Source: Sipunculus nudus (taxonomy: Eukaryota; Annelida; Sipuncula; Golfingiida; Sipunculidae). Taken from it: a stretch of 64,000 nt of DNA. The stretch spans positions 27,714,008-27,778,007 of the forward strand of contig CM049313.1 of NCBI GenBank assembly GCA_026874595.1. Direction: 5' to 3'. The notes beneath the pieces are model-generated. The model was not told the DNA's origin, did no database searches, and saw nothing but the letters and a program-made list of their open reading frames with translations. Shown piece after piece: positions 24,511-37,562 of this stretch. The translations under genes and the position numbers were made by a program. Position 1 is the stretch's first letter. Every line of letters begins with the position of its first letter.

Positions 24511-26124
24511 TACTGGTCATAGCCCTTCCTCAAAAGTTGCACTGTTCTACTGCCAATGGTCATCTGTCTGTAGTTAATAGTGGCCGTTGGTGTGGATACT
24601 AGTTGCTGGGGTCTGTGTTTATGATAATTTCCCTGGGGTAAGCTTTACGTTATAAAATTTATCTTGTTGTGGTCAGCCTCTGGTATTGTCACATTAAGCC
24701 CAAATGATTGGGGGGGCTGTCATGTATACCAAGTATATAGTAAGATTAATAAAGCCCTTCAGTGTTAAGCTGTTGCTTGCCCATATAATTAGTGGTATCA
24801 GGTTCTGTAATAGGTATTTATTCATGTGTCCGTGTGAAGTGACAAGCTCATTCTCTTTGTTTAGAGTGGCAAGAGTACTTAGGCTGGCATATAATAAAAT
24901 AATTTTCCACAGAGGCGTAAATTGTACCTGTTTATTGCTGGGGAATATGATTTCACCTTTTTTTAGGACTGTCCATGTTATACTGATGTATTTGCCCAGT
25001 TCTGTTCTTTGTTCTCTAGCTAAATTTTTCAATGATTGGTTGTTGTGTCTAGTTTTGAAGGTGTTCTTTTTTGAGCCTACATGTCTGTCCATTTTGTTGC
25101 CTTTGATTTTAACTGTCGCCTGGTATACAAATGACTCAGTGAGGCATTTTCTGTGTAAAGAACAGCCTTCATGAATTGTTTTAGTGCGCTTTTCTGCAGT
25201 TGTTTTATTGTAATAAATTGAAAAATCAGATTACCAAAACCAGTAAGACCGTCATACTCATCTAGATATAGCTATATCCTGCCAGCATAAAAATCTATCA
25301 AATGACAAATATTGGACATAGGTCTAATAATTAGGGCTTTCTGTGGAGCTCAAAACACAATTACTGTCCAGGCCAAATATTTTGTCAATAAATATTTAGA
25401 TTTCCACTTTTTGGGCAAACAGGTGCTAAAACACTCCTTTTGTCTGAAAGTGCACTTTTGGTCAGAGAATGCACATTTGGTCTGAGTGCACATAATGCAT
25501 CACTGGGCAGGGGGTGGCCTGGTTTTGATTTTTCAACAATATGCAACATGCTTCTTTTTAATGTGGTGATCTGTATATACAGTGAAACTCCTCTAAGCCG
25601 GACATTCAAGGGACTGGAGGATTTTGTTCCTATTAGTGAGTTGTCCTGTTAAGAGGAGTTTGGCATATTGCTTCAATTCTTCATTGATTGTTACTGATAT
25701 CCTCTGTTTTGATTATGTTTACGCTTAATTTGAAATACATTAATTTTCTTTTAGGATATATTAAAGGATAATCTTCACAACGCATTCCCCATAACAAAGT
25801 GCAAACTGTCACTAACCAGTAAAGGCTCCCCTGTCCGGATGCCAATCACAATGTACAAACTTTAGTCTTTGATGGTGGTCTTGTCAAATGAAAAGCTGTT
25901 TGAAAGCTTAGATTTTTTTCTGATTGACCGGCCAAACTTAATAGAGCTATGATTGTGACATCTACACATTTATAGAAATACTAACAATTTCAGCTGTATA
26001 TTCACATGTAACATCACGATGGTTCACCCAATTACGCTTGTCCTCTGGCTGTCGCTTTGACCAAAACAGGTCATATACGAGGTCATAAACTCAGAGTGCC
26101 ATCTCCAGGCAGAAATATGAACAA
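24511..26124. other. Intergenic; possible pogo/Tigger terminus
   Basis: No gene accepted. Overlapping open frames on both strands at 24694-25174 (132 and 156 codons) carry no recognisable domain. Near 25573-25670 the text TATACAGTGAAACTCCTCTA followed by AGCCGGACA resembles the ends of pogo/Tigger-type Tc1/mariner elements, which start CAGT(G/T)GAAAC after a TA target. The matching right end was not found nearby. Confidence 0.35.
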
Positions 26125-27865
26125 AACAAGGGACCCATGGGTCACTGCGCTCAGCTGTTATATATGATAAAAAATATGATTTGGGATTGAGACACATGCT
26201 GGTTTTGTGTGGTAATAAATATAAGCTTTATTATGAGTTGTTGGTGTTTAGCTTATGTATGCTTTTGATAGTATCTTTGGAGACAGGGAAGAGGATTGAT
26301 TTCATTTATTTTATTAACAAATGGAGTGCTATTGTCACACAGATTTTGACTTGGCCATAAAACTTATAAGCAGCACATAAAATAGAAGAGTTTAACTATT
26401 TATTAAAATTTAATAACATATATTGTGCCAATATAATTTTTATTAATAAAATTGATAAGAAAATCATATGATTTTTTAAAATAAAATATAACTGAAATGA
26501 TTATTAAAATAAAATTATAGAATATATTCATGAATGCATTCATGAATACATTTTGAAAGTATCTGCACTGGTATTCAAATACTTTCATTTTTACCTGAAT
26601 GTCCATTCTTATGCAATAAAATTTTAGAATGCAGTACATATTCAATTTCGTATTCAAATACATTTGCAAAGCATTTGTATCATGTCTAGTATTTTTTCAG
26701 TTTTAGCCAAACAATGATGTTGAGAATCCAGAATGTACAAAATTCACAAATTTAAATAATGATCATAAGTACCTGGTTTTATGGCTTTAATTATATTAAA
26801 AACATAAATGTAATATATTCACTTTGGACTACTTTCACATCAATCTACACACTAGACAAAGTAGGAATCAAGATTAATATTATCAACTGCATCTTTGTCT
26901 ATCATTAATTTTTCTTCATATGATCCCTAATGATTAGTAATGAATGATATGATTTATTTTTTTTTATCATTAAAATTGAACTGAAAAATACCATAGGTTA
27001 ATGCATGGTGTTATTTGGAATATTATTGACATTGACATTCTACCAATCCATTCTTACATCATCAGTAACTGCAAGTTAATTTCCTGTTACTCATCAACTA
27101 ACAAATTCCTTTTCTATCAATTTTTCTTTAATTTGTTATTAAAAACCAATAAAAATTTATTAATTTATTGACTATTGTTATGTTGTTTTTCAAAACAACT
27201 ACTAGATGAGTTGGGTTGGACACCTGGATCAACTGTGGCTGGGCATTAGCTGCCTGGCTGCCCCAGTGTATGCCTCACCTCAAGTGTGCATAATTTCCTG
27301 AAAGGTTAACAAGGTCAACATACAGGTGACTGAAGAGGTGCAGGGTAGAGCCTGGGTCTGACATGGTCTCATAAAAACATTAATAAAATCTACAATTTTT
27401 GGCCAATTTCTTTCAGCTTTCTAAACTGCAAAGATGAAATCCTTATGTGTGCATGTTATGAAAATTATATCAACAGTGCTCTTAGGAAACAAACGTGCCA
27501 TGGTCAAAGTTGGGCAAAATTTAAGGTACAAATTTTATATTTATACTAATAACTTATAAAATTTGAAAAAATTCAGAACTAATTTTGGGTATTCAATTGA
27601 ATCTTGATTAAATAATGTTACATCCCTGACAAAAAATCTCTAGCTTCAGCGATCCTCTTGTTAAGGGAGTAAATATATTTCTTGATTTTTTCAAAAGTGC
27701 ATAATGTTTGGGCCCATAACTTAAAACAATTACGCAATACTGACATCATTTCTGGCATGTGCATAGTGAATGTTTAGAAAAATATGTATATTATATATGA
27801 TCAAAAGTCAGATCAGTGGTTTTGATATCAGGCAGTCTTAAAGTGTAACAATGGGTTTTTAATTG
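26125..27865 (+). mobile_element. H1 long-subfamily element, 5' end present, 3' end lost
   Basis: It starts AACAAGGGACCCATGGGTCA at 26125, then GCGCTCAGCTG. Its first 570 bp are closely similar to 28159-28710. The later part (27400-27860) matches 29750-30180, with blocks such as ATCCTTATGTGTGCATGTTATG and AACAGTGCTCTTAGGAAAC. The element stops at GGGTTTTTAATTG without the 3' hairpin, where another H1 5' end begins (27866). The middle is AT-rich and non-coding. Confidence 0.55.
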
Positions 27866-28158
27866 AACAAGTGACCCATGGGTCATGACGCTCAGCTGCC
27901 AAGCATGACCTGCGACATCATGGGCCGAGATTCACAACTTCCAGTCAAATTTTGAAGAACCAATTTGCAAATTTGTTGAAATTTTCTATGACAACAGAAA
28001 TATATATCACCTATGTCTGGTTAAAACACAGTGAATTGATGGTCTGAGGAAAATGTATGATTGTTAAGGTATCCAGAACTATTCCCATAGCTTACTTGAT
28101 ACCTGTCAGTCTCAAAAGGAACACCACAAAGGGCAAAATAAGATCAAAATATATAGCA
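27866..28158 (+). mobile_element. H1 element, 5' fragment
   Basis: It begins AACAAGTGACCCATGGGTCA, then GACGCTCAGCTG, exactly like the element at 1560. It extends about 290 bp before being cut off by the next H1 5' end at 28159. No 3' hairpin is present before that point. Confidence 0.55.
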
Positions 28159-30408
28159 AACAAGGGACCCATGGGTCACGCCGCTCAGCTGTTATATATG
28201 ATAAAAAATATGATTTGGGAAAGAGGCATATGCTGGTTTTGTGTGGTAATAAATATAAGCTTTATTATGAGTTGTTGGTGTTTAGCTTATGTATGATTTT
28301 GATAGTATTTTTGGAGACAGGGAAGAGGACTGATTTCATTTATTTTATTAACAAATGGAGTGCTATTGTCACACAGATTTTGACCTGGCCATATAACTTA
28401 TAAGCAGCACATAAAATAAAAGAGTTTAACTATTTATTAAAATTTAATAACAAATGTTGTGCCAATATAATATTTATTAAAAATAATAAGAGAATCATAT
28501 GATTTGTTTAATAAAATATAACTGAACTAATTATTAAAATAATATTATAGAATATATGCATTCATGAATACATTTTGAAAGTATTTGCACTGGTATTCAA
28601 ATACTTTCATTTTTACCTGAATTCCCATTTTTATGCAAGAAATTTTATAATGGAGTACATATTCATATTCATATTCATATACATTTGCAAAGTATTTGCA
28701 CCATGTCTTATCATGAAGAAAAACAGTAAAAGTTTTGAGATACTGTGATGCATATGAAAAATTTACAGATGGACAGGCAAGTGGACAGAATGGACTAATA
28801 CCTTCATTTCACTTTCAAAGGAATAATGCATTTAAGTTTATATATAAGCCTATTTTTTTTAGCATATCCACTTTTTTCATTAATAGTTTTTATCTGATTC
28901 ATTTTTTTTATTTACAAGTGTTATAAATTTGTAATATAAAAGTGAAAATATCAGTTAAAATATTAGAATTCTAAGTTGCAATCATTATATTTCCAGATTG
29001 TAGCTCACATTGGGTCATATTATGCATACACATATATTTTATTATTTTTAAATCAAATGTTTAAACTGAATGTAAAAGAAAATAATGCCACAACATGGCA
29101 TCTACAAAATTATTCCTTGAATTCCTATTAAAAAGTTTTGCACATGGGAGTTTTCAGGACAAGCTTAATTTTATTCACCGAAATAAAATAAAAGATTCAG
29201 TAAATTTGATAAAATAAAAACATCTTTTCAAATAAAGTATACACACTGTTGGTTGAATGAGGGACAAACAATATCATTATGCTAATTACAATCTAAGCTA
29301 TAATTAATAACAGGAATTAATAGTCAATTTCACACCTGGTGAAGTTTTACTCTTCTGAAGTAAAGCATTACTTATCTGATGAACATCCATACTTTCATAG
29401 CAATACATCACTTTGTGGACACAATTAAATGTGCACTTTAATCATTGTAACCCTGGTGGTACAATCCAAAATCTGAAATGTAGTATGTCCAAGAATAAAA
29501 TAAAATACAGAAAATTATAACATTCATCCAGTTTATGCACCAGCTGGGGGGGGGGGGGGTTGAGTGCAGGGCAGAGGAGAAGCCTGCTAGTAGTGGCCAA
29601 GCTGGGTCAAGGCAAGCTGCCTGGGGTGGGTTACATAATGCAAGTGAAGGCTGTACTACTAGGTGGGCCAGATATAAACAACACTTTACATGGTGTATGA
29701 AAACTTGAAAAAAAGCTACTCTTTTCAAACAATTTCTTTGAAATTTCAGATTTTAAAAGATTAAATCCTTATGTATATATGCTGTGAAAATTAAATCAAC
29801 AGTGCTTACAGGGAAAAAACGTGCCACTGCCAAAGTTGGACAAAATTTAAGGTATTATTTTTTTATTTATGCTAATAACTTGAAAAATTTGCAAAATTCA
29901 TATCTAATTTTGGGCAAACAATTGAATCTTGATTAAATAAAGTTATATTCCTGAAAAAAAGTCTTCAGCTTCAGCAATTCTCATGTTAAGTGAGCAAAGA
30001 TATTTCCTGATTTTTAAAAAACTGCATTATATTTGGGCCTATAACTTCAAAATAATACCCAATACTGACCTAATTGTTGGTATGTGCATAGAAAATATAT
30101 GGAAGAATATGAATACTAAATATGATCAAAAACAGATCAGTGGTTTTGATATTAGGCAGACTTGAAGTGTAACAATTGCTTTTTTATGGAAAACGGAGAT
30201 TTTTCCTTAATATCTCGAAGGAACGAAGTTCTAATGACCCAATTTTCGGTATGGTAGGAGATTATGGGCACATCTAATGGTATGCAGAATTTTGGATTCG
30301 TAGGTCCAACGGTTTTAAAACGTGCCCTGTTAACGGCCGGACGGACGGACAACGGACAAAGGACCACGACTATAGCTCAGATGACTTACAGTCAGCTGAG
30401 CTAAAAAT
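28159..30408 (+). mobile_element. H1 long-subfamily element, both ends present
   Basis: The 5' end is AACAAGGGACCCATGGGTCA with CGCTCAGCTG. The 3' hairpin is at 30373-30403 (TAGCTCAGATGACT-TAC-AGTCAGCTGAGCTA, one mismatch) followed by AAAAA. At 2250 bp it is longer than the H1 elements at 1.5-4.4 kb and its interior is largely unrelated to theirs, but it shares the two termini and the pre-hairpin GGACGGAC run. The block TCTCGAAGGAACGAAGT near 30212 recurs near the 3' end of other long copies. A 13-nt G run lies at about 29547. Open frames inside are not conserved as protein. Confidence 0.65.
30373..30403 (+). other. 3'-terminal hairpin of H1 element (type example)
   Basis: Two 14-nt arms (TAGCTCAGATGACT and AGTCAGCTGAGCTA) pair with one mismatch around a 3-nt loop, directly followed by AAAAA. 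Equivalent hairpins end at 2838, 4425, 32516, 36763, 36972, 57285, 57805 and 59442. The TTC/TAC/TAT/TTA loop varies while the arms are conserved, which argues for selection on structure or for recent common descent. Confidence 0.7.
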
Positions 30409-31394
30409 CAAGGAAATCCATGCAAGAATTATTGAGAAACAGGTTCTTCTGTATGAATTTTTATTCAATACAAGCCAACTGTTCTGCACTTACATATATG
30501 GTGATAATATTTATTAAGAAATATTTGACCCAATCCTTTGCAAGATTACATTAATATACATCTGACTGCCTTCACTTTAACAGTTCTTGAGATAATATGA
30601 TCAAAAGGAATTTAAAGATGGTTGCCTGGTGGCCATTTTGGACTTCTGACAGGTCTGAAATCAGACAACCACCATTCTCTAAATCAGACCGAAAAAATGG
30701 AAGGAAAATTACTGAAACTGCACTGAAAAAAGGATTTCTTAGGTGGCTAACTGGCAGACATAATGGATTTCTGACAAGTCTGACAGTTAATATCACACAT
30801 AAGAGACCAAACTTGGGGCAATTTCTCCAAATGATGTTACAGTAATGAATGTCCAAAACAATTCAAAAGGCATGTTCAGGCGCTCATATCAGATTTATAG
30901 ATATGCAAATGTAAAAGTGTAGGTCCAATATTTTTTATTATCACTCTGGTTTTCAATGGGGTCAGCAGGGTTGGTAAACTGCAAATCCTGAAAGAAAAGA
31001 AATGCAGAAAGCATGACTAAGAGTCTTGTAATAAAATAAAGCCATCCTAAATCAAGTACACATCCACATATTATAAGAACAAACACTTGCTTTTATATGT
31101 GGTGATTTATATAAAAATACTCAGATATCTAGGAAACTAAGTTTATTGCTATGATTCCATAAAATAAACTGCAAAATGTTCCCATCATCTCATAAATCAG
31201 TAGCTAAACCTTAATACTATACTCTCATAGTGTTAATTCCTGGCTGAAGTACTCCAACAACAGTGTTTTATCACAACGAGTTACTTATCACTAAGCCTTA
31301 TCACTTAATAGCCGTATACAAAAGGGAGTCATATGTCACCAGTGTCACTCACAATTACAGCCACACGGTGAGATGTACCAGCTGGAGTGCAAGC
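30409..31394. other. Intergenic, no supported gene
   Basis: Short opposing frames at 30572-30856 have no recognisable domain. The text near 30620-30790 repeats a TTTCTGACA(G/A)GTCTGA phrase, suggesting an eroded two-unit repeat. Nothing else is visible. Confidence 0.3.
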
Positions 31395-32521
31395 TTATAT
31401 ATACAAGAAAAATAGAGATGGTCTACAAAATAAGTTGACCTGACCTATGACCTTGGCCTTTTGCCCACATATCAACTGGATTCTTTCTAAATGATGGGCA
31501 ACTACTAACCAATTATATCTGGCCCGGGTGTAATTACTTGGCAACCAATGAGTGAATAACTTAGACCTGCAACCTTTAACCTCCTGACCAGCTGACCTCA
31601 AAATCAATTAGTTATTTCTTCATGCAAAAAGACCTATAAATATGAAGTTTGAATCCCATTGAGTGATGCATAGATGTGGCATATGTTAAAGACTGAAGGT
31701 TTGGGTTGAACAGTTTCACTTGAAATATGTTCACAAGCATTTAGAACAATATTGTGACCTTGACCTTTGACCTTTTGAACTCAACATCAATAGGCTTCTT
31801 CCCCTATTGATAGGTAAGCCATATATGACAGATGGAAAGTATAGATTGAAAAGTTTGCCTGAAAATGACTCCACGCAAGAAGAGGGTGCTGTGAACTTGA
31901 CCTTTGACCTCAAAATCAACAGGTCTTTTCCCCTGTTGGCAGAGAAGCGATAACAGTGCTGAAAGGTTTGGAAAGAAAGGTCTAGCTTGAAATGTGTCCA
32001 CAACCTTTTCAAAGAAGTGGATCCTGTGACCCTGACCTTTGACCTTGTGACCTCAACATCTATAGGATTCTTCTCCCACTTAGTAGGTGAGCTATATGTG
32101 AAAGATCAAAGAATTGGGATGAAAGGTTTGGCTTAAAATGCATCCACAGGCTTTTCAAAGAAGTTGGTTTTGTGACCTTGACCTTTGACCTCAAAATAAT
32201 TATGGTTCTTCCCCTGTTGGTAGGTGAGCTGTATGTGAAAGATGGAAGGTTTGGGATGAAAATTTTGGCTAAAAGAATTATTTCTGGGGGGTGCAAACAC
32301 ACCCCATAACATCAAGAATATAGGTCGCAGTGACCTAATTTCAGGTTTGCAAGGAGATCTTTTTAGAACCTCTAAGACTGCATAGGGTTCATGGCCCTAA
32401 CCCCTACGGTTATGATTTGTGCCCTGCTAACAGACGGCTGGCCCGACGGACAGACGGAAGGATGACGGACAAAGACCCATCGCTATAGCCCAGCATGACT
32501 GAAAGTCAGCTGAGCTAAAAA
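31395..32521 (+). mobile_element. H1 3' end with 140-bp core repeats rich in TGACCT
   Basis: Four or more units of 137-145 bp start near 31748, 31893, 32030 and 32175. Each has a TGACCTTTGACCT block, a CCCCTGTTGGTAGGTGAGC block and a CAAGCTTTTCAAAGAAGTGG-type block. A standard H1 segment follows (AGGTCGCAGTGACCT at about 32322, GACGGAC run) and then the 3' hairpin ending at 32516. No H1 5' end precedes it, so it is 5' truncated or its start has decayed. An earlier diverged unit at 31430-31600 has TGACCTGACCTATGACCT. Confidence 0.6.
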
Positions 32522-33198
32522 TGAAGTTTTTCATTAATATCTCGAAGGAATTAAGTCCTAGTAACAAAATTCTTGACATGGTAGGGGATTTTGGAGATAT
32601 CTAACAGTATGCCAAATTTGAGGAACTTAATAGCTGAAGCTGGGGAGCCGAGCTCTAACAAACTGCATAACACTGGCTTGATGTAAACAATATGTGACAT
32701 GGTGCTTGAAAACTTGAATAAAATCTACAGTTTTTGATCAACTGGTTTCAAATTTTTGGTGTTAACAGTTGAAATGCTAACAAAAACATGCTTTGAAAAT
32801 TAAATCCACAGCAGTTTCAGGAAAAAAAACATGCCATGGTCAAATTTGGTCAAAATTTAAGGTACCAATTTTTTATTTTAGCTAATATTTTAAAAAATTT
32901 AAAAGATTTTGATCTTATTTTGGGTATACAATTTAATTTTGATTTATAAAAGTTTTATTACTGGAAAAAAAGTGCTTAGCTTTAACAAGTTTTGTGTTAA
33001 GTGATCAAATTTCTTTCCTGATTATTTACAAAATGCATTATGTTTGGGCCCATAATTTTTTAAATTATATAATAGAGACCTAATTTCTGGCATGTACATA
33101 AGAACTATATAGAGGATTATTTATGGTAAATATGAGGAAAAACAGGTGAGTGGTTTTGATATTAGGCAGTCCTGAAGTGTGACAATAGGTTTTTAATA
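32522..33198 (+). mobile_element. H1 long-subfamily core fragment
   Basis: Begins ATGAAGTTTTTCATTAATAT and TCTCGAAGGAATTAAGTCCT, matching the 3' part of long H1 copies, and continues with blocks shared with 35800-36250 (TTTGGGCCCATAA, GATATTAGGCAGTCCTGAAG). It ends at GGTTTTTAATA where the next 5' end starts. It appears to be the internal piece of a rearranged copy. Confidence 0.45.
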
Positions 33199-36100
33199 AA
33201 CAAGGGACCCATGGGTCACGGCGCTCAGCTGATCATGATTGGACTATAAATGTTTCTCCACTGTGATACTATATCGAGTCGATAAAGCTTATGAATATCA
33301 TAGACATGTTGGGCTATTATAAAGGAATGTAATGTAATATGTGAGTAAATGATAAATGAAATTACCTGACTGATGGAATAATAGAGTAAAATATAGTGGT
33401 TTATTTTTTATTTATTTAGGAGGGGTTGAAAATTGTGATATATTTTAGCAAATATGATGCAATGATAGCAGTAATAAGCAGTGGTAGAATGATGATAAGG
33501 CTATTTGTTGAAGGATCTAAAGTGTATGGTAGTCTGCAAGCTTTCAATTTGACAGATATGATGTTACAAATAACTATGCTGATGAAGTGATTTATGAATT
33601 TGTGACTGTATGACACAATATCTCTTTAGTCTTGACAAGGTACATTATTGTGATGCCCACTATGTCTACATATTACACAATATTGACATTATTTCTGGCA
33701 TGTACATAGGTACCTATGAACGAATAGTTATACAAAATATTAAAGTATGAATTGATCTGATTCATCTAGTTCTTGCTTACTGAGGCTGACTTTGGGATGG
33801 GGTTCAGAGAAGGGAAAAGTGAGGGCAGCATGAAGGTGGATGTAGAAATATTCTATTGTAATGTTTTTCATTTATATAAGAATATGAAAAGCTAAGAGGA
33901 AAGGGGCCCTCCTACTTGGTTATAGTAAAGTTCTAAATATATGATTGCAAACTAATACTCTGACAAGACTGTCATGAAGAAAAACAGTAAAAGTTTTGAG
34001 ATACTGTGATGCATATGAAAATTTACGGATGGACAGGCAAGTGGACAAAATGGACTAATACCTTTATTTCACTTTCAAGGGAATAATGCATTTAAGTTTA
34101 TATATAAGCCTATTTTTTTAGCATATCCACTTTTTCCATTAAGAAGTTTTTATCTGAATCATTTTTTTTTATTTACAGGTTTTATAAATTTTTAATAAAA
34201 AAAACTGAAAATATAAGTTAAAATATTAGAATTGTTGCAAAAGTTGCAATCATTATATATACAGAGTAAAAAAACTGAAACTATAAGTTAAAATATTAGA
34301 ATTGTTGCAAAAGTTGCAATCATTATATATCCAAAGTGTAGCTCATATTGGGTCATATTATGCATACACATATATTTTATTATTTTTAAATCAAATGTTT
34401 AAACTGAATTTAAAAGAAATAATGCCACAACATGGCATCTACAAGAATATTCCTTGAATCACTATTAAAAATTTTTGCACATTGGAGTTTTCAGTACATG
34501 CTTAATTTTATTCACCAAAATAAAATAAAAGATTCAGTAAATTTGATAAAATAAAACATCTTTTCAAATAAATTATACACACTGTTGGTTGAATGAGGGA
34601 CAAACAATATCATTGTGCTAATTACTATCCCAGTTTTAATATATTACCTGAATTAATAGTCATTTTCACACCTGGTGAAGTTTTTACTCTTCTGATGAAC
34701 ATCCACACTTTCATAGCAATAGACCACTTTGTGGACACAATTAAATGTACACTTTAATCATTGTAACCCTGGTGGTACAATACAAAATCTAAAATGTAGC
34801 ATAGCCTAGAATAAGAATGAAACAAATACAGAAAATAATAACATTCATCTAGTTTATGCACCAAGGGGGGGGGGGGAGTGCAGGGCAGAGGGGAAGCCTG
34901 CTGGTAGTGGTCAAGCTGAGCCAAGGCAAGCTGCCTGGGGTGGGTGTGCAGGGCAGAGGGGAAGCCTGCTGGTAGTGGCCAAGCTGAGCCAAGGCAAGCT
35001 GCCTGGGGTGGGTTACATAATGCAAGTAAAGGCTGTACAACTAGGTGGGCTAGATGTAAACAACACTTGACATGGTATATGAAAACATGAATAAAAGCTA
35101 ATCTTTCCAATCAATTTCTTTGAAATTTAAGATTTTAAAAGTTTAAATCCTTATATATATATGCTGTGAAAATTAAATCAACAGTGCTTACAGGGTAAAA
35201 ACGTGACATTGCCAAAGTTGGACAAGATTAAAGGTATTGATTTTTTATTTATGCTAATAACTTGAAAAATTTGCAAAATTCAGATCTAATTTCGGGTAAA
35301 CAATTGAATCTTGATTAATTAAAGTTATATTCCTGAAAAAAAGTCTCTAGGTTCAGCAATTCTCATGTTAGGTGAGTAAATATATTTCCTGATTTTTAAA
35401 AAATTGGATTATATTTTGGCCCATAACTTCAAAATAATACCCAATACTGACCTAATTTTTGGTATGTTCATAGGAAATGTATGAAAGAATGTGAATCCTA
35501 AATATGATCAAAAACAGATCAGTGGTTTTGATATTAGGCAGCCTTGAAGTGTAACAATGGCTTTTTTTATGGAAAACGGAGGTTTTTCCTTAATATCTGG
35601 AAGGAACGAAGTCCTAATGACCCAATTTTCGGTATGGTAGGAGATTTTGGGGACATCTAACATTATGCCAACAACCTGGGGAGCATAGATATGTGCACTG
35701 AATGACCTGCAGTCATCAAGGTGGACTGCTTGACAATGTAAGGGAATACAACAAGAGCCCCCCAAAAAATTCAATAACTAGCCTAATTTTGCAGCTTTTT
35801 TTTTCAAATTTCAGATTTTAACAGATTTAATCCTTATGTGTACATGCTGTGAAAATTATATCCACAGTACTTTCAGGACAAAAACGTGCTGTGGCCAAAG
35901 ATGGGCAAAATTTAAGGTACCAATTTTATATTTTTGCCAATATTTAAAAAAATATAACAGATTTTGATCTAATTTTTGGTATACAATTAAATTTTGATTA
36001 ATTTAAGTTGTAATACTGAAAAAAGTCCCTACCTTTAACACTTTTGGTCTTAAGTGACCAAATATCTTTCCTGATTTATTTTACAAAGTCCATTATGTTT

Positions 36101-36977
36101 GGGCCCATAACTTTTTTTAAATTAAATAATACTGACTTAATATCTGGTATGTACATAGGAACTATATAGAGTAATATTTATGGTAAATATGAAGAAAACC
36201 AGATGAGTGGTTTTGATATTAGGCAGTCCTGAAGTGTTAAAATACATTTCTAATAAAAAATTGAGGTTTTTCCATAATATCTTGAAGGAACGAAGTCTTA
36301 TTGACCCAATTTTCGACATGGTAGGAGATTTTGGGGACATCTAACTGTATAAATGTATGTTTGGGCCCATAACTTTTTTTAAATTAAATAATACTGACTT
36401 AATATCTGGTATGTACATAGGAACTATATAGAGGAATATTTATGGTAAATATGAAGAAAACCAGATGAGTGGTTTTGATATTAGGCAGTCCTGAAGTGTT
36501 AAAATAGATTTCTAAAAAAAATTGAGGTTTTTCCTCAATATCTCGAAGGAACGAAGTCCTATTGACCCAATTTTCGACATGGTAGGAGATTTTGGGGACA
36601 TCTAACTGTATGCCGAATTTCAGATTCGTAGGTCAAATGGTGTCGAAATGTGCCAGTCTTACAGACGGACATCCGGACGGACGGACGGCAAGACAGACAG
36701 ACGGACGGACAACGGACAATGGGCTACGACTATAGCTCAGATGACTTATAGTCAGCTGAGCTAAAAAACGGAGGTTTTCCCTTAATTTTTCAAAGGAACA
36801 AAGTCGCAAAGTCGTTTTCGGCTTGGTAGGAGATCTTGGGGACATCTAACATTATGCCAAATTTTGGATTCCTCGGTCTTACGGTTTCAAAACGTGCCAC
36901 ATCTACGGAAGGATGGACAGACGGACGACGGACCACGACTATAGCTCAGATGACTTAAAGTCAGCTGAGCTAAAAAT
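33199..36977 (+). mobile_element. H1 long-subfamily composite with two 3' ends
   Basis: The 5' end is AACAAGGGACCCATGGGTCA at 33199. Positions 33965-35590 align with 28710-30215 of the previous copy. A 261-bp internal tandem duplication starts at about 36097 and 36358 (TTTGGGCCCATAACTTTTTT and following). Two full 3' hairpins occur in succession, ending at 36763 and 36972, each preceded by its own GACGGAC run and TCAGATGACTTA. Smaller tandem duplications lie at 34213-34330 (68 bp) and 34877-35015 (about 69 bp). No coding domain is visible. Confidence 0.6.
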
Positions 36978-37562
36978 AGAACTTGCTCTATCTGTCCGCT
37001 TTAGAGGATCGTAATATGTACTGGACACGCAGGCGGGACAGGAAATGTTGTCCGTTGTCTGGGATACAGAGTTGTCCGCTTTACTGAGTTTATGTTAAAC
37101 ATAATATAGAGGCAAACATGAAGGGACTGAGATTAAAATATAATTCAAAGAAATATAATTATGGTTCAGGTTTAAAACAAAATGCAGTGCTTTTTTTAGT
37201 TTTTTTTATATTTGCATATTTATTACTTGGATATTTATGTGTAAAGTATTAGTCTATGACACCTTAAGTGTAATCTGGCCTTCATAAAATTATTCCTTAG
37301 GGCTGGAAGAACCAAGTATTTATCAGAAAAAAAAATTAGCTGTATTGTCACAGAGCTTAACTTTTTTGTCATAATTTGTGTTTTTGAGCAGACAGAAAGG
37401 TTAAGTTTGCCAACAATAAAATTTTTTTATCTTGATAAAAAATATTATGTATACGATTTACAGACGTGATGTGGGCATATATTCTATAGACTGTATCATG
37501 GCTGTGTTGTTGATAGTATGTCACTAATATCTTAGTTTGTTTACCCTTGTGGCAGGCTTGGG
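36978..37562. other. Intergenic between H1 and hAT elements
   Basis: No gene. The start (36985-37095) contains paired TTGTCCGCTTTA phrases vaguely like the pogo-type end near 25573. The hAT target duplication CCTTGTGG occupies 37555-37562. Confidence 0.3.

Noticed and set aside
24694-25174. Overlapping frames on both strands (132 and 156 codons)
   Set aside because: No domain, no codon-use contrast and no splice context; probably chance in a sequence with few stops.
25573-37100. One large pogo/Tigger element between 25.57 and 37.1 kb
   Set aside because: Both candidate ends read in the same orientation and the distance is filled with unrelated H1 elements; at most they are separate solo fragments.
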